Assembly (NCBI RefSeq): GCF_011305995.1
Contig: NZ_CP049910.1
Location: forward strand, 3,906,001-3,970,000
Source: Diaphorobacter sp. HDW4A
Lineage (GTDB): Bacteria > Pseudomonadota > Gammaproteobacteria > Burkholderiales > Burkholderiaceae_C
Length of the DNA stretch: 64,000 nucleotides
Direction of reading: 5' to 3'
The notes below the pieces were generated by a model that had not been told where the DNA came from, did not search any database, and was given only the letters and a program-made list of their open reading frames with translations. The position numbers were made by a program, and so were the translations under genes. Each line of letters starts with the position of its first letter. Positions within the stretch are counted from its first letter, which is position 1. Shown here piece by piece: positions 40,794 to 50,069 of this stretch.

Positions 40794-42935
40794 TTAACGG
40801 ATCGGTCCGCGATCAGAAATCACCTTCGGTGTAATAAACACCAACACCTCATTTTTGGTCGATTCCCGAGTTCTATTCTTGAATAGATTACCCAGCACAG
40901 GAACGTCCCCCAAGAAAGGGACTTTATTCTCCTGGCTGGTTTCTTCCATAGTGAAAATACCGCCAATCACGACCGTTCCGCCATTCTCCACCAGCACTTG
41001 TGTCTTCACATGCTTGGTGTCAATGGCCACACCCTGGGTCGTCGTCTCACCTCGGCTGTCCTTGTTCACATCCAAGTCCAGAATGATATTGCCTTCTGGC
41101 GTGATCTGCGGCGTAACTTCAAGCTTCAGAACAGCCTTCTTGAACGAAATGGTGGTTGCACCATTCGGCGCTGTCACCGAGTATGGATACTCGGTGCCTT
41201 GCTCAATCAAGGCCTTGGTTTGATCAGCAGTGATCAATCGTGGACTGGACACGATTTTGCCCTGCCCGTCCGCTTCCATGGCGGAGAGCTCCAAGGTCAG
41301 GAAACGATTCGCTGCCGAATTGAAGATCGACAATGCAAAATTTCCAAATGCAGACGTATTGGAGAGCCCTGCAGGCAGATTCACAAAATTGCTAGAGCTA
41401 TTGTATGTTTGCCCCGCCACGCCAGCGGCTGCATTTGCATTGGACATACTGGAGCCAAGCGCCACTCGATTTCCGCCGCCAATCGAGTATCCACCATCAC
41501 CGCCATTCGATGCACGCAAATCGCCACCGCCGAGTTTTACACCCAGAGAGCGACCAAACGTATCGCGCGCTTCAACGATGCGAGCCTCAATAAGAACTTG
41601 GCGCACAGGGACATCCAAATTCATCAGGAGTTGCCGCACTTCTTCAAGCTTACTTGGCGTATCCGTCACAAACAGTTGATTCGTTCGAGGTTCAGCAATT
41701 GCGTGGCCGCGTGCAGTCAAGAATCGAGTGGTAGCACCTGCGCCACTACCACCACCACTGGTAGTCAACTGCGCGAGCATTTCAGTCGCTTTTGCATAAT
41801 TCAGCTGATAAGACTGTGTCCGCAATGGCTCCAATCGCTCAACCGCCTGAGCAGCCTCGAAGTCCTTCTTGGTTCGCTCATCAATTTCATCCTTTGGAGC
41901 AATCCAGAGCACCGTTCCGGATTTGCGCATACCAAGTCCCTTGGCATCCATGATGATCTGCAGCGCCTGATCCCAAGGAACATCCTTCAAGCGAAGCGTC
42001 AATGAGCCAGTGACCGTATCGGATGTAACGATATTGAAATTCGTGAAATCAGCAATCACCTGAAGCAGAGAACGCACTTCGATATTCTGAAAGTTCAGCG
42101 ACAGCTTCTCACCGGTATACCCAGGACCTTGTGACAGCTTATTCAGATCCACCTTCTTCTGGCGCACTTCCACCACAAACTGGTTGTCACTCTGATAGGC
42201 ACTGTGCGTCCAGTCGCCAATGGAATCAATCACCATCCGCACTCGCTCACCATCTTGTGAGCTGCTGATCATCTGCACGGGTGTACCAAAGTCTGAAACA
42301 TCCAACCGACGACGCAAACCCTCTGGCAGCGACGAGCGCATGAACTCCACGATCAGCGACTTGTTCTGCTGTTTGATATCCACACCGACCTGGCTGTTGG
42401 TCAGGCTAACCACAACACGGCCCGCACCATCCGCGCCGCGACGAAAATCGACATCCTTGAGTGGCGACGAGTCACGGTTCTGGTCTTCCGCGAACTTGGT
42501 GGCAACCGGCATCGGCACTGATGCGTTTCCGCCCACGGCACCCAGAATCACCAACAGGCTGTTGCCTTGGATCTCCGTGGAGTACGTAGTCGCCTGCTTC
42601 AGGTTGATGACCAAACGGGAGCGCGATGCGCCTTGAGCGATGTTGGCCGACTTGAGGTTGCCCTGATTGATATCAAAGGTGCTCTTGCCCGTGCCATTGG
42701 ACACATCGGGAAAGTCCAGCGCTATGCGAGCTGGAGACTGAACGACAAACCCTGCAGGCACCTCAGCCAATGGCTCGGACAGGTCAATGCGCACCACTTC
42801 GGCGCCGCTTTGCGTGAAGCCAGAAACCGACTGAATGACACCACCCGCATGTGCGAACGTTGTTCCCATCACTGCGAACAACACAATTCCCGCTGTCCAC
42901 AGTTTCTCTCGAAGGTTGATTTTTTTGCTGATCAT
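40794..42935 (-). CDS. pilQ: Type IV pilus secretin PilQ
   Basis: 713 residues with signal peptide (TTFAHAGG near residue 30). Two AMIN domains (residues ~35-250) are followed by a secretin/TonB short domain (LSLNFQNIEVRSLLQVIADF), an N1-type domain (NYAKATEMLAQL), and the secretin core with ending VPFLGDVPVLGNLFKNRTRESTKNEVLVFITPKV. The ring-forming outer-membrane channel lets the pilus out. A glycine/serine-rich insert (GGGSGAGATT) lies mid-protein. The start overlaps the pilP stop (ATGA). Confidence 0.96.
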   Translation of the reverse strand: MISKKINLREKLWTAGIVLFAVMGTTFAHAGGVIQSVSGFTQSGAEVVRIDLSEPLAEVPAGFVVQSPARIALDFPDVSNGTGKSTFDINQGNLKSANIAQGASRSRLVINLKQATTYSTEIQGNSLLVILGAVGGNASVPMPVATKFAEDQNRDSSPLKDVDFRRGADGAGRVVVSLTNSQVGVDIKQQNKSLIVEFMRSSLPEGLRRRLDVSDFGTPVQMISSSQDGERVRMVIDSIGDWTHSAYQSDNQFVVEVRQKKVDLNKLSQGPGYTGEKLSLNFQNIEVRSLLQVIADFTNFNIVTSDTVTGSLTLRLKDVPWDQALQIIMDAKGLGMRKSGTVLWIAPKDEIDERTKKDFEAAQAVERLEPLRTQSYQLNYAKATEMLAQLTTSGGGSGAGATTRFLTARGHAIAEPRTNQLFVTDTPSKLEEVRQLLMNLDVPVRQVLIEARIVEARDTFGRSLGVKLGGGDLRASNGGDGGYSIGGGNRVALGSSMSNANAAAGVAGQTYNSSSNFVNLPAGLSNTSAFGNFALSIFNSAANRFLTLELSAMEADGQGKIVSSPRLITADQTKALIEQGTEYPYSVTAPNGATTISFKKAVLKLEVTPQITPEGNIILDLDVNKDSRGETTTQGVAIDTKHVKTQVLVENGGTVVIGGIFTMEETSQENKVPFLGDVPVLGNLFKNRTRESTKNEVLVFITPKVISDRGPIR

Positions 42936-43486
42936 TTCTTTCCCTCTGGACCTTCCTGCAGGTCAAGCGTTGCCGGACGTTCGATCCAATCGCCTGATGG
43001 ATCCTGGACAATTTCTCTCAACTGAACACTGGTTTCCGAGACTTTGGTCACCAAACCGTAGTTTTGGCCCAAATGATTGCCCACCCTCACCTGATACAAC
43101 AATTTGTCTACCTTGATCAACGCGATGGGCACGCTATTCTTGTTCATGCTTCCCACCATGTGAATGGCGTCAAGCGGATAACTCTCGAGCGGCTCCTTGC
43201 GTCGCGCCAGCTCTGGCGTTATCAGCGCCGAATTGACAGCCGAGCTGTTCGAATCACGCTTGAGCGCTTGCGTCAAGCGCATGGCCTCAAAGGGATCCAG
43301 CGAACCATCCAATCCGTACTCCGCAGGAGTGAACTGCTTGGGCTCTTCAATCGGTGTGATTTTGGGTTTGATGGTAGTGCGCAACTCGGCCATCCATGTG
43401 CGCAGTTCGGTTTCGTCATCCGAAGCGCACCCGGAAAGCAGTGCCAAGCCGCATAACATCAATATTGAATAGGCGTGCTGCTTCAT
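42932..43486 (-). CDS. pilP: Pilus assembly lipoprotein PilP
   Basis: 184 residues. A lipobox LLSGC puts the lipidated cysteine near residue 20. The C-terminal HR-like beta domain includes GSMNKNSVPIALIKVDKLLYQVRVGNHLGQNYG, characteristic of PilP. It binds PilNO in the inner membrane and PilQ in the outer one. The gene overlaps both neighbours by 4 nt. Confidence 0.95.
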   Translation of the reverse strand: MKQHAYSILMLCGLALLSGCASDDETELRTWMAELRTTIKPKITPIEEPKQFTPAEYGLDGSLDPFEAMRLTQALKRDSNSSAVNSALITPELARRKEPLESYPLDAIHMVGSMNKNSVPIALIKVDKLLYQVRVGNHLGQNYGLVTKVSETSVQLREIVQDPSGDWIERPATLDLQEGPEGKK

Positions 43487-44169
43487 TTCTTCTTCCTCGC
43501 AGCGTCTGTGGCCCTTTTCTGCTCCGCAATTTCCTCGGGATCGAGATAGCGGAACGTCTTGGCTGTTGCATCCATTGCGAGCATTCCGCTGCCATCCTTT
43601 GCATTCACTGGCGTGATCGAAAGATTGTTGAGCGTCACGATCCGCGAAAGGTTGGCAATGTCGGAAGCAAATGACCCGATATCAGGGTATTTGCCCGTCA
43701 CGCGCACAGTGATCGGCAACTCCGCGTAGTAGTCGCGAGCCACCACCTGCCCTGGGCGGAATGTCTCGAATTGCAGGCTGCGTCCAAGCCCGGCCTGATT
43801 GATGTCTGATAGCAAAGCGGACATTTCTGACTTGCTTGGCAGCTGCTTTTCCAGCTGCGTCACATACTGCTGAACCTGCTCTCTCTGCTTTTTCAGTGCC
43901 TCCAAGCTCACTGCTTTAGTGAGTTTTTTGGTGTACTCATCACGCAGAGTCAGTTCCTTTGCCGCTTCAGCCTGAAACTGATCTTCGTAGTCCTGAAGCC
44001 AGAAATACCAAGCGCCACCAACCACGACCACCGTGATCAACGCACACAGCAGAATCTTGGGCAGGATGGGCCAAATAGACGGGTCTTTGGGATCCAGGTT
44101 GGAAAACTGTCGCTGAAGTTTTTCCTGAACCTGCGCCATCTCGAATTTTGGAGCGCGCTTACTTGCCAT
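43483..44169 (-). CDS. pilO: Pilus alignment protein PilO
   Basis: 228 residues. A cytoplasmic N-terminal segment, one membrane span (LLCALITVVVVGGAWYFWL, near residue 45), a coiled coil to residue ~115 and a ferredoxin-like periplasmic domain with ARDYYAELPITVRVTGKYPDIGSFASDIANL. PilO pairs with PilN to set the inner-membrane alignment complex. The start overlaps the pilN end by 11 nt. Confidence 0.95.
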   Translation of the reverse strand: MASKRAPKFEMAQVQEKLQRQFSNLDPKDPSIWPILPKILLCALITVVVVGGAWYFWLQDYEDQFQAEAAKELTLRDEYTKKLTKAVSLEALKKQREQVQQYVTQLEKQLPSKSEMSALLSDINQAGLGRSLQFETFRPGQVVARDYYAELPITVRVTGKYPDIGSFASDIANLSRIVTLNNLSITPVNAKDGSGMLAMDATAKTFRYLDPEEIAEQKRATDAARKKK

Positions 44170-44782
44170 TGGCGGCTCCCTTCTTGTCAGTCTTCTGGGC
44201 TGCGTCCGCTTCCTTCTTGAGGTCGGAGCTGCGCATCAACTGGAATCGCATCTTGAACGATGCAACACGTCGCACATCCTTGGATGACAACGTCGCATTG
44301 GCAGCCACGATTTCCAGCAATTCAGGCTTGGCAAACCACGGGGTATTGCTCGAGAGATTGCGCAGCAACTCGGAAACCCGTTCGTTCGATTGGGCCATGC
44401 CCTGCATCTCTACCACTTGATTGGTCTGCTTGACCCCGGTGATGTAGATCCCATCCGGCAACTGCAACGCCAACTCCTTCAGAAGGTATACCGGCAGATT
44501 CCGGTCAGCCTGAAGGTCTTCCACCGCCTTTTGGCGCGCGCGCAGAGCAGCAATCTCATCTTCGATCGACGCGATTTCCTTGATCTGCTCGTCCAGTTTC
44601 TTGATCTCGCTCTGCAGGAACGCATTGCGACCTTGCTGGTTTTCGATCTTGTTCTGGTACCACATGTACACCGCACCCGCGATAAGCACACCCAGCACTG
44701 CGGCCAGAAACATAGTGACCTGAAACGCCTCTTTCCGACGCTTTCTGGCCGCTTCTCTATGAGGAAGCAGGTTGATTAACAT
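44159..44782 (-). CDS. pilN: Pilus alignment protein PilN
   Basis: 207 residues from the ATG at 44782. The N-terminal INLLPHREAARKRRKEAF contains the conserved cytoplasmic INLLP motif that binds PilM. One membrane span (LAAVLGVLIAGAVYMWY) and a long coiled coil (residues ~40-90) follow, then a ferredoxin-like domain. The start overlaps the pilM stop (ATGA). Confidence 0.95.
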   Translation of the reverse strand: MLINLLPHREAARKRRKEAFQVTMFLAAVLGVLIAGAVYMWYQNKIENQQGRNAFLQSEIKKLDEQIKEIASIEDEIAALRARQKAVEDLQADRNLPVYLLKELALQLPDGIYITGVKQTNQVVEMQGMAQSNERVSELLRNLSSNTPWFAKPELLEIVAANATLSSKDVRRVASFKMRFQLMRSSDLKKEADAAQKTDKKGAANGK

Positions 44783-45852
44783 CACTGCAGAAACCTCCGC
44801 ATCGCCAACCCACAAGAGGTGAGATAGGTTGGCGCCTCTCGTACCATTTTCTTGAGTCGGACAGAGCCCGCGATCTCCATTCCGTCAAACGGATTGATCG
44901 TCGAGCAGGCAAAGCCCGTGTTCTTGGTGACCGCTTCTGTCAAACCTGCCAATGGAGCTGATCCACCCGCCAGCATGATGTGGTCCACGCGGTTGTATGG
45001 CGTACTGGTGAAGAAGAACTGAAGCGCGCGAGCCACTTCCTGCGCCAAACTATCCACAAATGGACGCAGCACTGCCGAGTTGTAATCCTCCGGCAGGTCG
45101 CCGCTGCGCTTTTTGGATTCAGCCTCTTCCTGTGAGAATCCGTACTGACGCACAATCAGTTGGGTCAGTTGCGAACCCCCAAAGGCCTGATCTCGGTCAT
45201 ACAACACTTCGTCGTTGCGCAGAACCTGCATGCTGGTGGTCATTGCGCCGATTTCAAACAGCGCGACCACCGCGTCCTGCCCATTGCTTGGAAGAGACTC
45301 CACAAGCCGATGAGCAGCCATGCGGGCCGCGTTGGATTCGATGTCGATAACCATGGCCTTCAAACCAGCCGCTTCGGCCAGACCTTGGCGGTCTTGGACT
45401 TTTTCCTTGCGGGATGCGGCAATGAGCACATCGACATCATCGGGAGCCGACTTGTTCGGCCCGAGCACGCAGAAGTCGAGGCTGACTTCGTCCAGCGAAA
45501 ATGGAATGTACTGGTTGGCCTCCGACTCCACCTGAACTTCCATCTCCTGCTCGCTCAGGCCACCCGGCAACGTGATACGTTTGGTGATGACGGCAGAAGA
45601 CGGCAAAGCCAAGGCCACATGCTTGGTCTTGGTCCCGCTTTTTTTCACGAGTCGCTTGATGGCCTCAGCCACTTCCTCGAATTTTTCGACGTTGCCGTCA
45701 ACGATCCAGCCGCGTTCCAATTGTTCCATGGCGCAACGCTCGAGCACGTACGACCCGGCCTTGTCGCGTCCCAGCTCTACGAGCTTGACACTGGACGAGC
45801 TGATGTCTATCCCGAGCAACGGGGCAGACTGCCTACCAAAAAGTGACCCCAT
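44782..45852 (-). CDS. pilM: Actin-like pilus assembly ATPase PilM
   Basis: 356 residues from the ATG at 45852; GGGAGG lies 14 nt away and would suit a TTG at 45861 better, so the exact start is open. Actin/FtsA-fold motifs: LLGIDISSSSVKLVEL (phosphate 1, near residue 10), ALFEIGAMTTSMQVL (phosphate 2) and IMLAGGSAPLAGLTEAV (adenosine loop). PilM is the cytoplasmic partner of PilN and heads the five-gene operon. Confidence 0.95.
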   Translation of the reverse strand: MGSLFGRQSAPLLGIDISSSSVKLVELGRDKAGSYVLERCAMEQLERGWIVDGNVEKFEEVAEAIKRLVKKSGTKTKHVALALPSSAVITKRITLPGGLSEQEMEVQVESEANQYIPFSLDEVSLDFCVLGPNKSAPDDVDVLIAASRKEKVQDRQGLAEAAGLKAMVIDIESNAARMAAHRLVESLPSNGQDAVVALFEIGAMTTSMQVLRNDEVLYDRDQAFGGSQLTQLIVRQYGFSQEEAESKKRSGDLPEDYNSAVLRPFVDSLAQEVARALQFFFTSTPYNRVDHIMLAGGSAPLAGLTEAVTKNTGFACSTINPFDGMEIAGSVRLKKMVREAPTYLTSCGLAMRRFLQ

Positions 45853-45919
45853 TGTTATCAAGATCGCCTCCCATAATTTCCCACCGATAGAGCGCAACAA
45901 AACTTAACACTTCACATGA

Positions 45920-45948
45920 ATGCTATCAGTAAGGTTGTTATCCAGCAA
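45920..45948 (-). promoter_or_regulatory. Possible pilM operon promoter
   Basis: Minus-strand TTGCTG and TAGCAT hexamers with a 17-bp spacer, about 68 bp upstream of pilM. Consensus match is modest. Confidence 0.3.
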
Positions 45949-46075
45949 AGAGTTTTAGCCAATTTAGGCCCCGATGCCGTTGTCAAAAGCAGACGCTCTG
46001 GCCGATCCTGTTTCCCTGCACGGCTCCATAAATTCAATCAAAACATGATGAAACGCCAAGCGGTAGGACAGTTTT

Positions 46076-46081
46076 TATAAT
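46076..46081 (+). promoter_or_regulatory. -10 element upstream of ponA
   Basis: A perfect TATAAT 23 bp before the ponA ATG. No matching -35 was recognised. Confidence 0.45.
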
Positions 46082-46104
46082 GCAACGCTAGCCTCTGGAT
46101 CCCT

Positions 46105-48495
46105 ATGCCTCGAACAGAAACATCTCCACACTCCCCGTCAACGCCACCGAAGCCCCCCCGACGCTCGCCTCTGTCGTGGATTGCAAAGGCCATCGCATGG
46201 CTCTTCGGCATCGCCGCGGCTTGCGTGGTGGCCGGGTTCATCGTCGTAGCCATCGGCTTGGCCATGGCCTACCCGAACCTGCCGGACATTTCGCAACTGG
46301 CTGACTATCGACCTAAGCTACCGTTAAGAGTCTACTCACAGGAAGGGGCGCTGCTCGGCGAATTCGGGGAAGAACGTCGGAATTTGACCCCTATCAACGA
46401 AATTCCGGACGTCATGAAGAACGCCGTTCTCGCCATTGAAGACTCGCGCTTCTTCGAGCACGGCGGTGTCGACTACAAGGGCATGGTCCGGGCTACGCTT
46501 GCCAACCTCGGTAAAGTCAAGAGCCAAGGGGCCTCGACGATTACTATGCAAGTCGCGAGAAATGTTTATCTCTCATCTGAGAAAACATTTACCCGAAAGA
46601 TTTATGAGATATTGCTGACATTCAAGCTCGAGCATTTACTGACGAAAAATCAGATTCTCGAGATTTACATGAACCAGATTTATCTGGGTAATCGCGCCTA
46701 CGGATTTTCTGCTGCAAGCGAAGCCTATTTCGGCAAGCCACTGAAGTCCATCACCATCGCCGAAGCAGCCATGCTCGCAGGGCTGCCCAAGGCCCCTTCT
46801 GCCTACAACCCCATCGCAAACCCCAAGCGGGCCAGAATACGCCAGCTCTACATCATCGAGCGCATGCAGGAGAACGGCTACATCACTGCTCAGCAAGCTG
46901 CAGAAGCCAAGAAGGAAGACCTGAAACTTCGCTCCGGCACAGACGACACCCGCGTGCACGCCGAATATGTCGCGGAAATGGTTCGCCAGATGATCTTTGC
47001 CCAATATGGCAATGAGGCATACACCCGCGGTCTGAACGTCTACACCACGTTAAACGCGGGCGATCAGGAAACCGCCTATATCGCGTTGCGCAAGGGCATC
47101 ATGGACTACGAACGTCGCCAGCACTACCGCGGCCCGGAACGTTTTGTCGATCTGCCCAAGGATCCCGGCGAAACCGAAGACATGCTCGACGACGTGCTCG
47201 CCAACCACCCCGACAATGGCAACGTACTGGCCGCCGTCGTTCTGGAAGCTTCCGCCAAGAAGGTCGTTGTGGCCCGGGCCAATGGGGAATCGATCACGAT
47301 CACCGGCGACGGCCTCAAGCCAGTTCAATCCGGTCTGAGCGACAAGTCACCGCCAAATATCAAGCTGCGCCGTGGCGCCATCGTGCGCATCGTGCAGATG
47401 CCCAAGCAGGGCTGGGAAATCACGCAATTGCCGGAAGTCGAAGGCGCCTTCGTGTCTGCTGATCCGCGCACCGGCGCCATCAAGGCGCTTGTCGGAGGTT
47501 TCGACTTTGACAAGAACAAGTTCAACCACGTCACGCAGGCATGGCGCCAACCAGGCTCGAGCTTCAAGCCATTCATTTATTCCGCGTCGCTGGAAAAGGG
47601 CTTCTCCCCTTCCACCGTCGTCAATGATGCCCCGCTGTTCTTCAGCGCCGGCGTCACCGGTGGCCAGCCTTGGGAGCCCAAGAACTACGATGGCAAATAC
47701 GATGGGCCCATGACGATGCGAACCGGTCTGGCACGCTCCAAGAACGTAGTTTCCATCCGCATTTTGCAGGCGACGGGAACGAAATTCGCTCAGAACTGGG
47801 TGACCCGCTTCGGATTCGATGCCGACAAGCACCCACCCTACCTGACCATGGCACTCGGCGCTGGCTCAGTAACCCCCATGCAGATGGTGACCGCTTACTC
47901 TGTATTCGCCAATGGCGGGTACCGCATGAATCCCTATCTGATCGCTCGCGTCACCGATCACCGTGGCCATGTGCTTTCCGAAGTGCCCCCGCCATCGCTC
48001 GCCGACATGGACCGCGCCATCGATGCACGCAACGCCTTCATCACGAACAGTCTGCTGCAGGAAGTCGCTCGCTCAGGCACCGCAGCCAAGGCCCAGGCGA
48101 CCCTCAAGCGCCCCGACATCTACGGCAAGACCGGTACGACCAATGACGCGTTCGACGCCTGGTTCGCGGGCTTCCAGCCCACGGTCGTCGCGATTACCTG
48201 GATCGGCTATGACACCCCTCGCAACCTCGGCAGCCGCGAAACCGGCGGCGGCCTGAGCCTGCCGATCTGGATCAGCTACATGGAACGCGCACTCAAGGGC
48301 GTTCCCGTCTCCGAACCAACGGTTCCACCGGGCGTGGTCAACGTCGGCGGAGAGTGGATGTACGAGGAATACGCCCGCAGCGGCGGCGTCTCCAATCTGG
48401 GAATGGAGGCATCTTCCGGCGCCTCAAGCACCTCCCCGACCGCGCCACCGCCCAGCGAGGAACGCAACAAGATTCTGGATCTGTTCAGAAACTGA
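46105..48495 (+). CDS. mrcA: Penicillin-binding protein 1A
   Basis: 796 residues. A proline-rich cytoplasmic tail and one membrane span (residues ~25-55) precede the GT51 glycosyltransferase with EDSRFFEHGGVDYKGMVRA (catalytic Glu near residue 115), GASTITMQVARN and KAPSAYNPIANPKRA. An OB-like insert follows, then the transpeptidase: SXXK as PGSSFKPF (near residue 490), SKN in ARSKNVVSIR and KTGT as YGKTGTTNDAFDAWF (near residue 675). It polymerises and cross-links peptidoglycan in the periplasm. Divergent from the pil operon, the conserved arrangement in these bacteria. Confidence 0.96.
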   Translation: MPRTETSPHSPSTPPKPPRRSPLSWIAKAIAWLFGIAAACVVAGFIVVAIGLAMAYPNLPDISQLADYRPKLPLRVYSQEGALLGEFGEERRNLTPINEIPDVMKNAVLAIEDSRFFEHGGVDYKGMVRATLANLGKVKSQGASTITMQVARNVYLSSEKTFTRKIYEILLTFKLEHLLTKNQILEIYMNQIYLGNRAYGFSAASEAYFGKPLKSITIAEAAMLAGLPKAPSAYNPIANPKRARIRQLYIIERMQENGYITAQQAAEAKKEDLKLRSGTDDTRVHAEYVAEMVRQMIFAQYGNEAYTRGLNVYTTLNAGDQETAYIALRKGIMDYERRQHYRGPERFVDLPKDPGETEDMLDDVLANHPDNGNVLAAVVLEASAKKVVVARANGESITITGDGLKPVQSGLSDKSPPNIKLRRGAIVRIVQMPKQGWEITQLPEVEGAFVSADPRTGAIKALVGGFDFDKNKFNHVTQAWRQPGSSFKPFIYSASLEKGFSPSTVVNDAPLFFSAGVTGGQPWEPKNYDGKYDGPMTMRTGLARSKNVVSIRILQATGTKFAQNWVTRFGFDADKHPPYLTMALGAGSVTPMQMVTAYSVFANGGYRMNPYLIARVTDHRGHVLSEVPPPSLADMDRAIDARNAFITNSLLQEVARSGTAAKAQATLKRPDIYGKTGTTNDAFDAWFAGFQPTVVAITWIGYDTPRNLGSRETGGGLSLPIWISYMERALKGVPVSEPTVPPGVVNVGGEWMYEEYARSGGVSNLGMEASSGASSTSPTAPPPSEERNKILDLFRN

Positions 48496-48519
48496 GAATC
48501 GCGAGAGCGCAAACAACAC

Positions 48520-48548
48520 GGCAGCGCCCCAAAGCGCTGCCTTTTTTT
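48520..48548 (+). terminator. Intrinsic terminator of ponA
   Basis: GGCAGCGC / GCGCTGCC stem with a 6-nt loop and seven T residues, 24 bp after the stop codon. Confidence 0.92.
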
Positions 48549-48554
48549 ATGCAA

Positions 48555-48884
48555 TCAGCCAGCAAAAACCAAGGGCTGACCGGATTGGGTACTGGCGTCG
48601 CGGCTGAGCTCGGTGAAGAACTCGGCACCGCCTTTGGTGTCCTGCCAGGCCATGCCATCGAACCTGTAGTGATACCCCCCGCTCTGTGCCGCCATCCACA
48701 CCTCATGCAGGGGCCTCTGCAGGTTGATGACGATCTGGCTGCGGTTGGCGAACGTGATGGTCACCATGCCGCCGGAACGCTGGCTGTCCAGATCCGCGTC
48801 GGTTGTTTCGTTGATTTGGTCGCAGCGCTGCTCGATGGCGAGAAGCAGTTTCTCGGCGCGATCCATGAATTCGGTGTCAGTCAT
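48555..48884 (-). CDS. cyaY: Iron donor protein CyaY (frataxin)
   Basis: 109 residues from the ATG at 48884. The acidic first helix ([25 protein letters not shown]) and the sheet segments [35 protein letters not shown] are typical. CyaY binds iron and modulates Fe-S cluster assembly at IscS. Only 12 bp separate its ATG from the divergent lptM start. Confidence 0.92.
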   Translation of the reverse strand: MTDTEFMDRAEKLLLAIEQRCDQINETTDADLDSQRSGGMVTITFANRSQIVINLQRPLHEVWMAAQSGGYHYRFDGMAWQDTKGGAEFFTELSRDASTQSGQPLVFAG

Positions 48885-48896
48885 TACAATTCGATG

Positions 48897-49121
48897 ATGT
48901 TGAAGTCTCCCCAAATTCTATTCAGGTCGATTGTCCTCGGCGGGATTGCGGTAGTCCTGCTGGGCTGCGGGCAGCGCGGACCACTGTTTCTCCCGACCGA
49001 ACCTGCGGCCGCCAATCGCGCCACGCTGCCGCAGACACTGGATCCGACCCGGAGGTCCACTCCAACGGCACCAGCTGCTGCGGTAGCCCCCGCCAGCGCC
49101 GCATCCGACGTGCAGCGCTGA
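48897..49121 (+). CDS. lptM: Small lipoprotein LptM (YifL-like)
   Basis: 74 residues. The lipoprotein signal ends [15 protein letters not shown]; the CGQRGPL(F/Y)LP segment after the lipid cysteine is the family signature. LptM assists maturation of the LPS translocon LptDE. A proline/alanine-rich tail fills the rest. TACAAT lies 6 nt before the ATG (48885-48890), hinting at a leaderless mRNA; an overlapping ATG at 48894 is an alternative. Usually paired with lysA, which is not here. Confidence 0.85.
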   Translation: MLKSPQILFRSIVLGGIAVVLLGCGQRGPLFLPTEPAAANRATLPQTLDPTRRSTPTAPAAAVAPASAASDVQR

Positions 49122-49196
49122 GTTCGCTCTTGATTTCAATCAATACCGGGATTTGACTTTGCACATAAATTGTTGCTTTCGATACGAAATTGCAAT

Positions 49197-50015
49197 ATGT
49201 CATTGGAACCCGTCGAACTTTACCGAGACAAGCGCCATATCTGCCTGATGTTTGCAGACCTCATCGAGGAGGATGGCGCCGCTGTGCAGGCGAATCAATT
49301 CCTGATTGTCGATGGGGACACCGGAGCGATCATCGACCCGGGCGGCAACCTCGCATTCAACGAGCTGTTCATGGGCATGACCAAGTACTTCCCACCGAAC
49401 AAGCTGTCGTACCTGGTCGCCTCACATGCCGATCCGGACATCATCGCCTCGCTTGACCGCTGGATGACCAGCACCAAGGCGCAGCTCGTGATCTCCCGCG
49501 TCTGGGAGCGGTTTGCACCGCACTTCACCAAGGTGGGCAAGACGGAAAACCGCGTCATCGGCGTGCCGGACCAAGGTGCGCACCTGCCGCTGGGCCAGAC
49601 CGAACTGGTAATGCTGCCCGCGCACTTCATGCACGCGGAGGGCAATTTCCATTTCTACGACCCGATCAGCAAGATTCTGTTCAGCGGCGACCTCGGCGTC
49701 TCGATGATGTCGGGCACGGATGCCCGCAAGCCCGTCACGGATTTCGCCGCCCATGTCCCGCTCATGGAAGGTTTTCACCGGCGCTACATGGTCTCCAACA
49801 AGATCCTGCGCCTGTGGACCCGCATGGCCCGCAAGCTCGATGTGACCATGATCGTTCCCCAGCATGGCGCTCCCATCACGGGCAAGAAGGCCATTGAAGA
49901 CTTCTACAACTGGCTTGACGTCCTGAACTGCGGTATCGACCTGTTCGACGATCGGAACTACCAGTTCCCCACGGGCAAGATCGACCCCGTGGCACGCAAG
50001 TTCATCCCTGCCTGA
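49197..50015 (+). CDS. Metallo-beta-lactamase-fold protein, flavodiiron/ODP-like
   Basis: 272 residues from the ATG at 49197. The fold matches the MBL domain of flavodiiron proteins and stand-alone oxygen-binding di-iron proteins: SHADPDIIASLDRW (metal ligands, near residue 82), LPAHFMHAEGNFHFYDPISKILFSGDLGVSM (near residues 142-172) and VPQHGAPITG (near residue 225). Such proteins bind or reduce O2 or NO with two irons; no flavodoxin domain is attached. No neighbouring partner gene identifies the reductant. The role is therefore a family-level guess. Confidence 0.75.
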   Translation: MSLEPVELYRDKRHICLMFADLIEEDGAAVQANQFLIVDGDTGAIIDPGGNLAFNELFMGMTKYFPPNKLSYLVASHADPDIIASLDRWMTSTKAQLVISRVWERFAPHFTKVGKTENRVIGVPDQGAHLPLGQTELVMLPAHFMHAEGNFHFYDPISKILFSGDLGVSMMSGTDARKPVTDFAAHVPLMEGFHRRYMVSNKILRLWTRMARKLDVTMIVPQHGAPITGKKAIEDFYNWLDVLNCGIDLFDDRNYQFPTGKIDPVARKFIPA

Positions 50016-50037
50016 GCATTCTCGCTCCACACCATGT

Positions 50038-50069
50038 GCCGCCTGATGTCATCATCAAGCGGCTTTTTT
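50038..50069 (+). terminator. Terminator after the MBL-fold gene
   Basis: GCCGC / GCGGC stem extended by five pairs past one mismatch, then six T residues. It overlaps the 3' end of the convergent msrQ. Confidence 0.8.
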
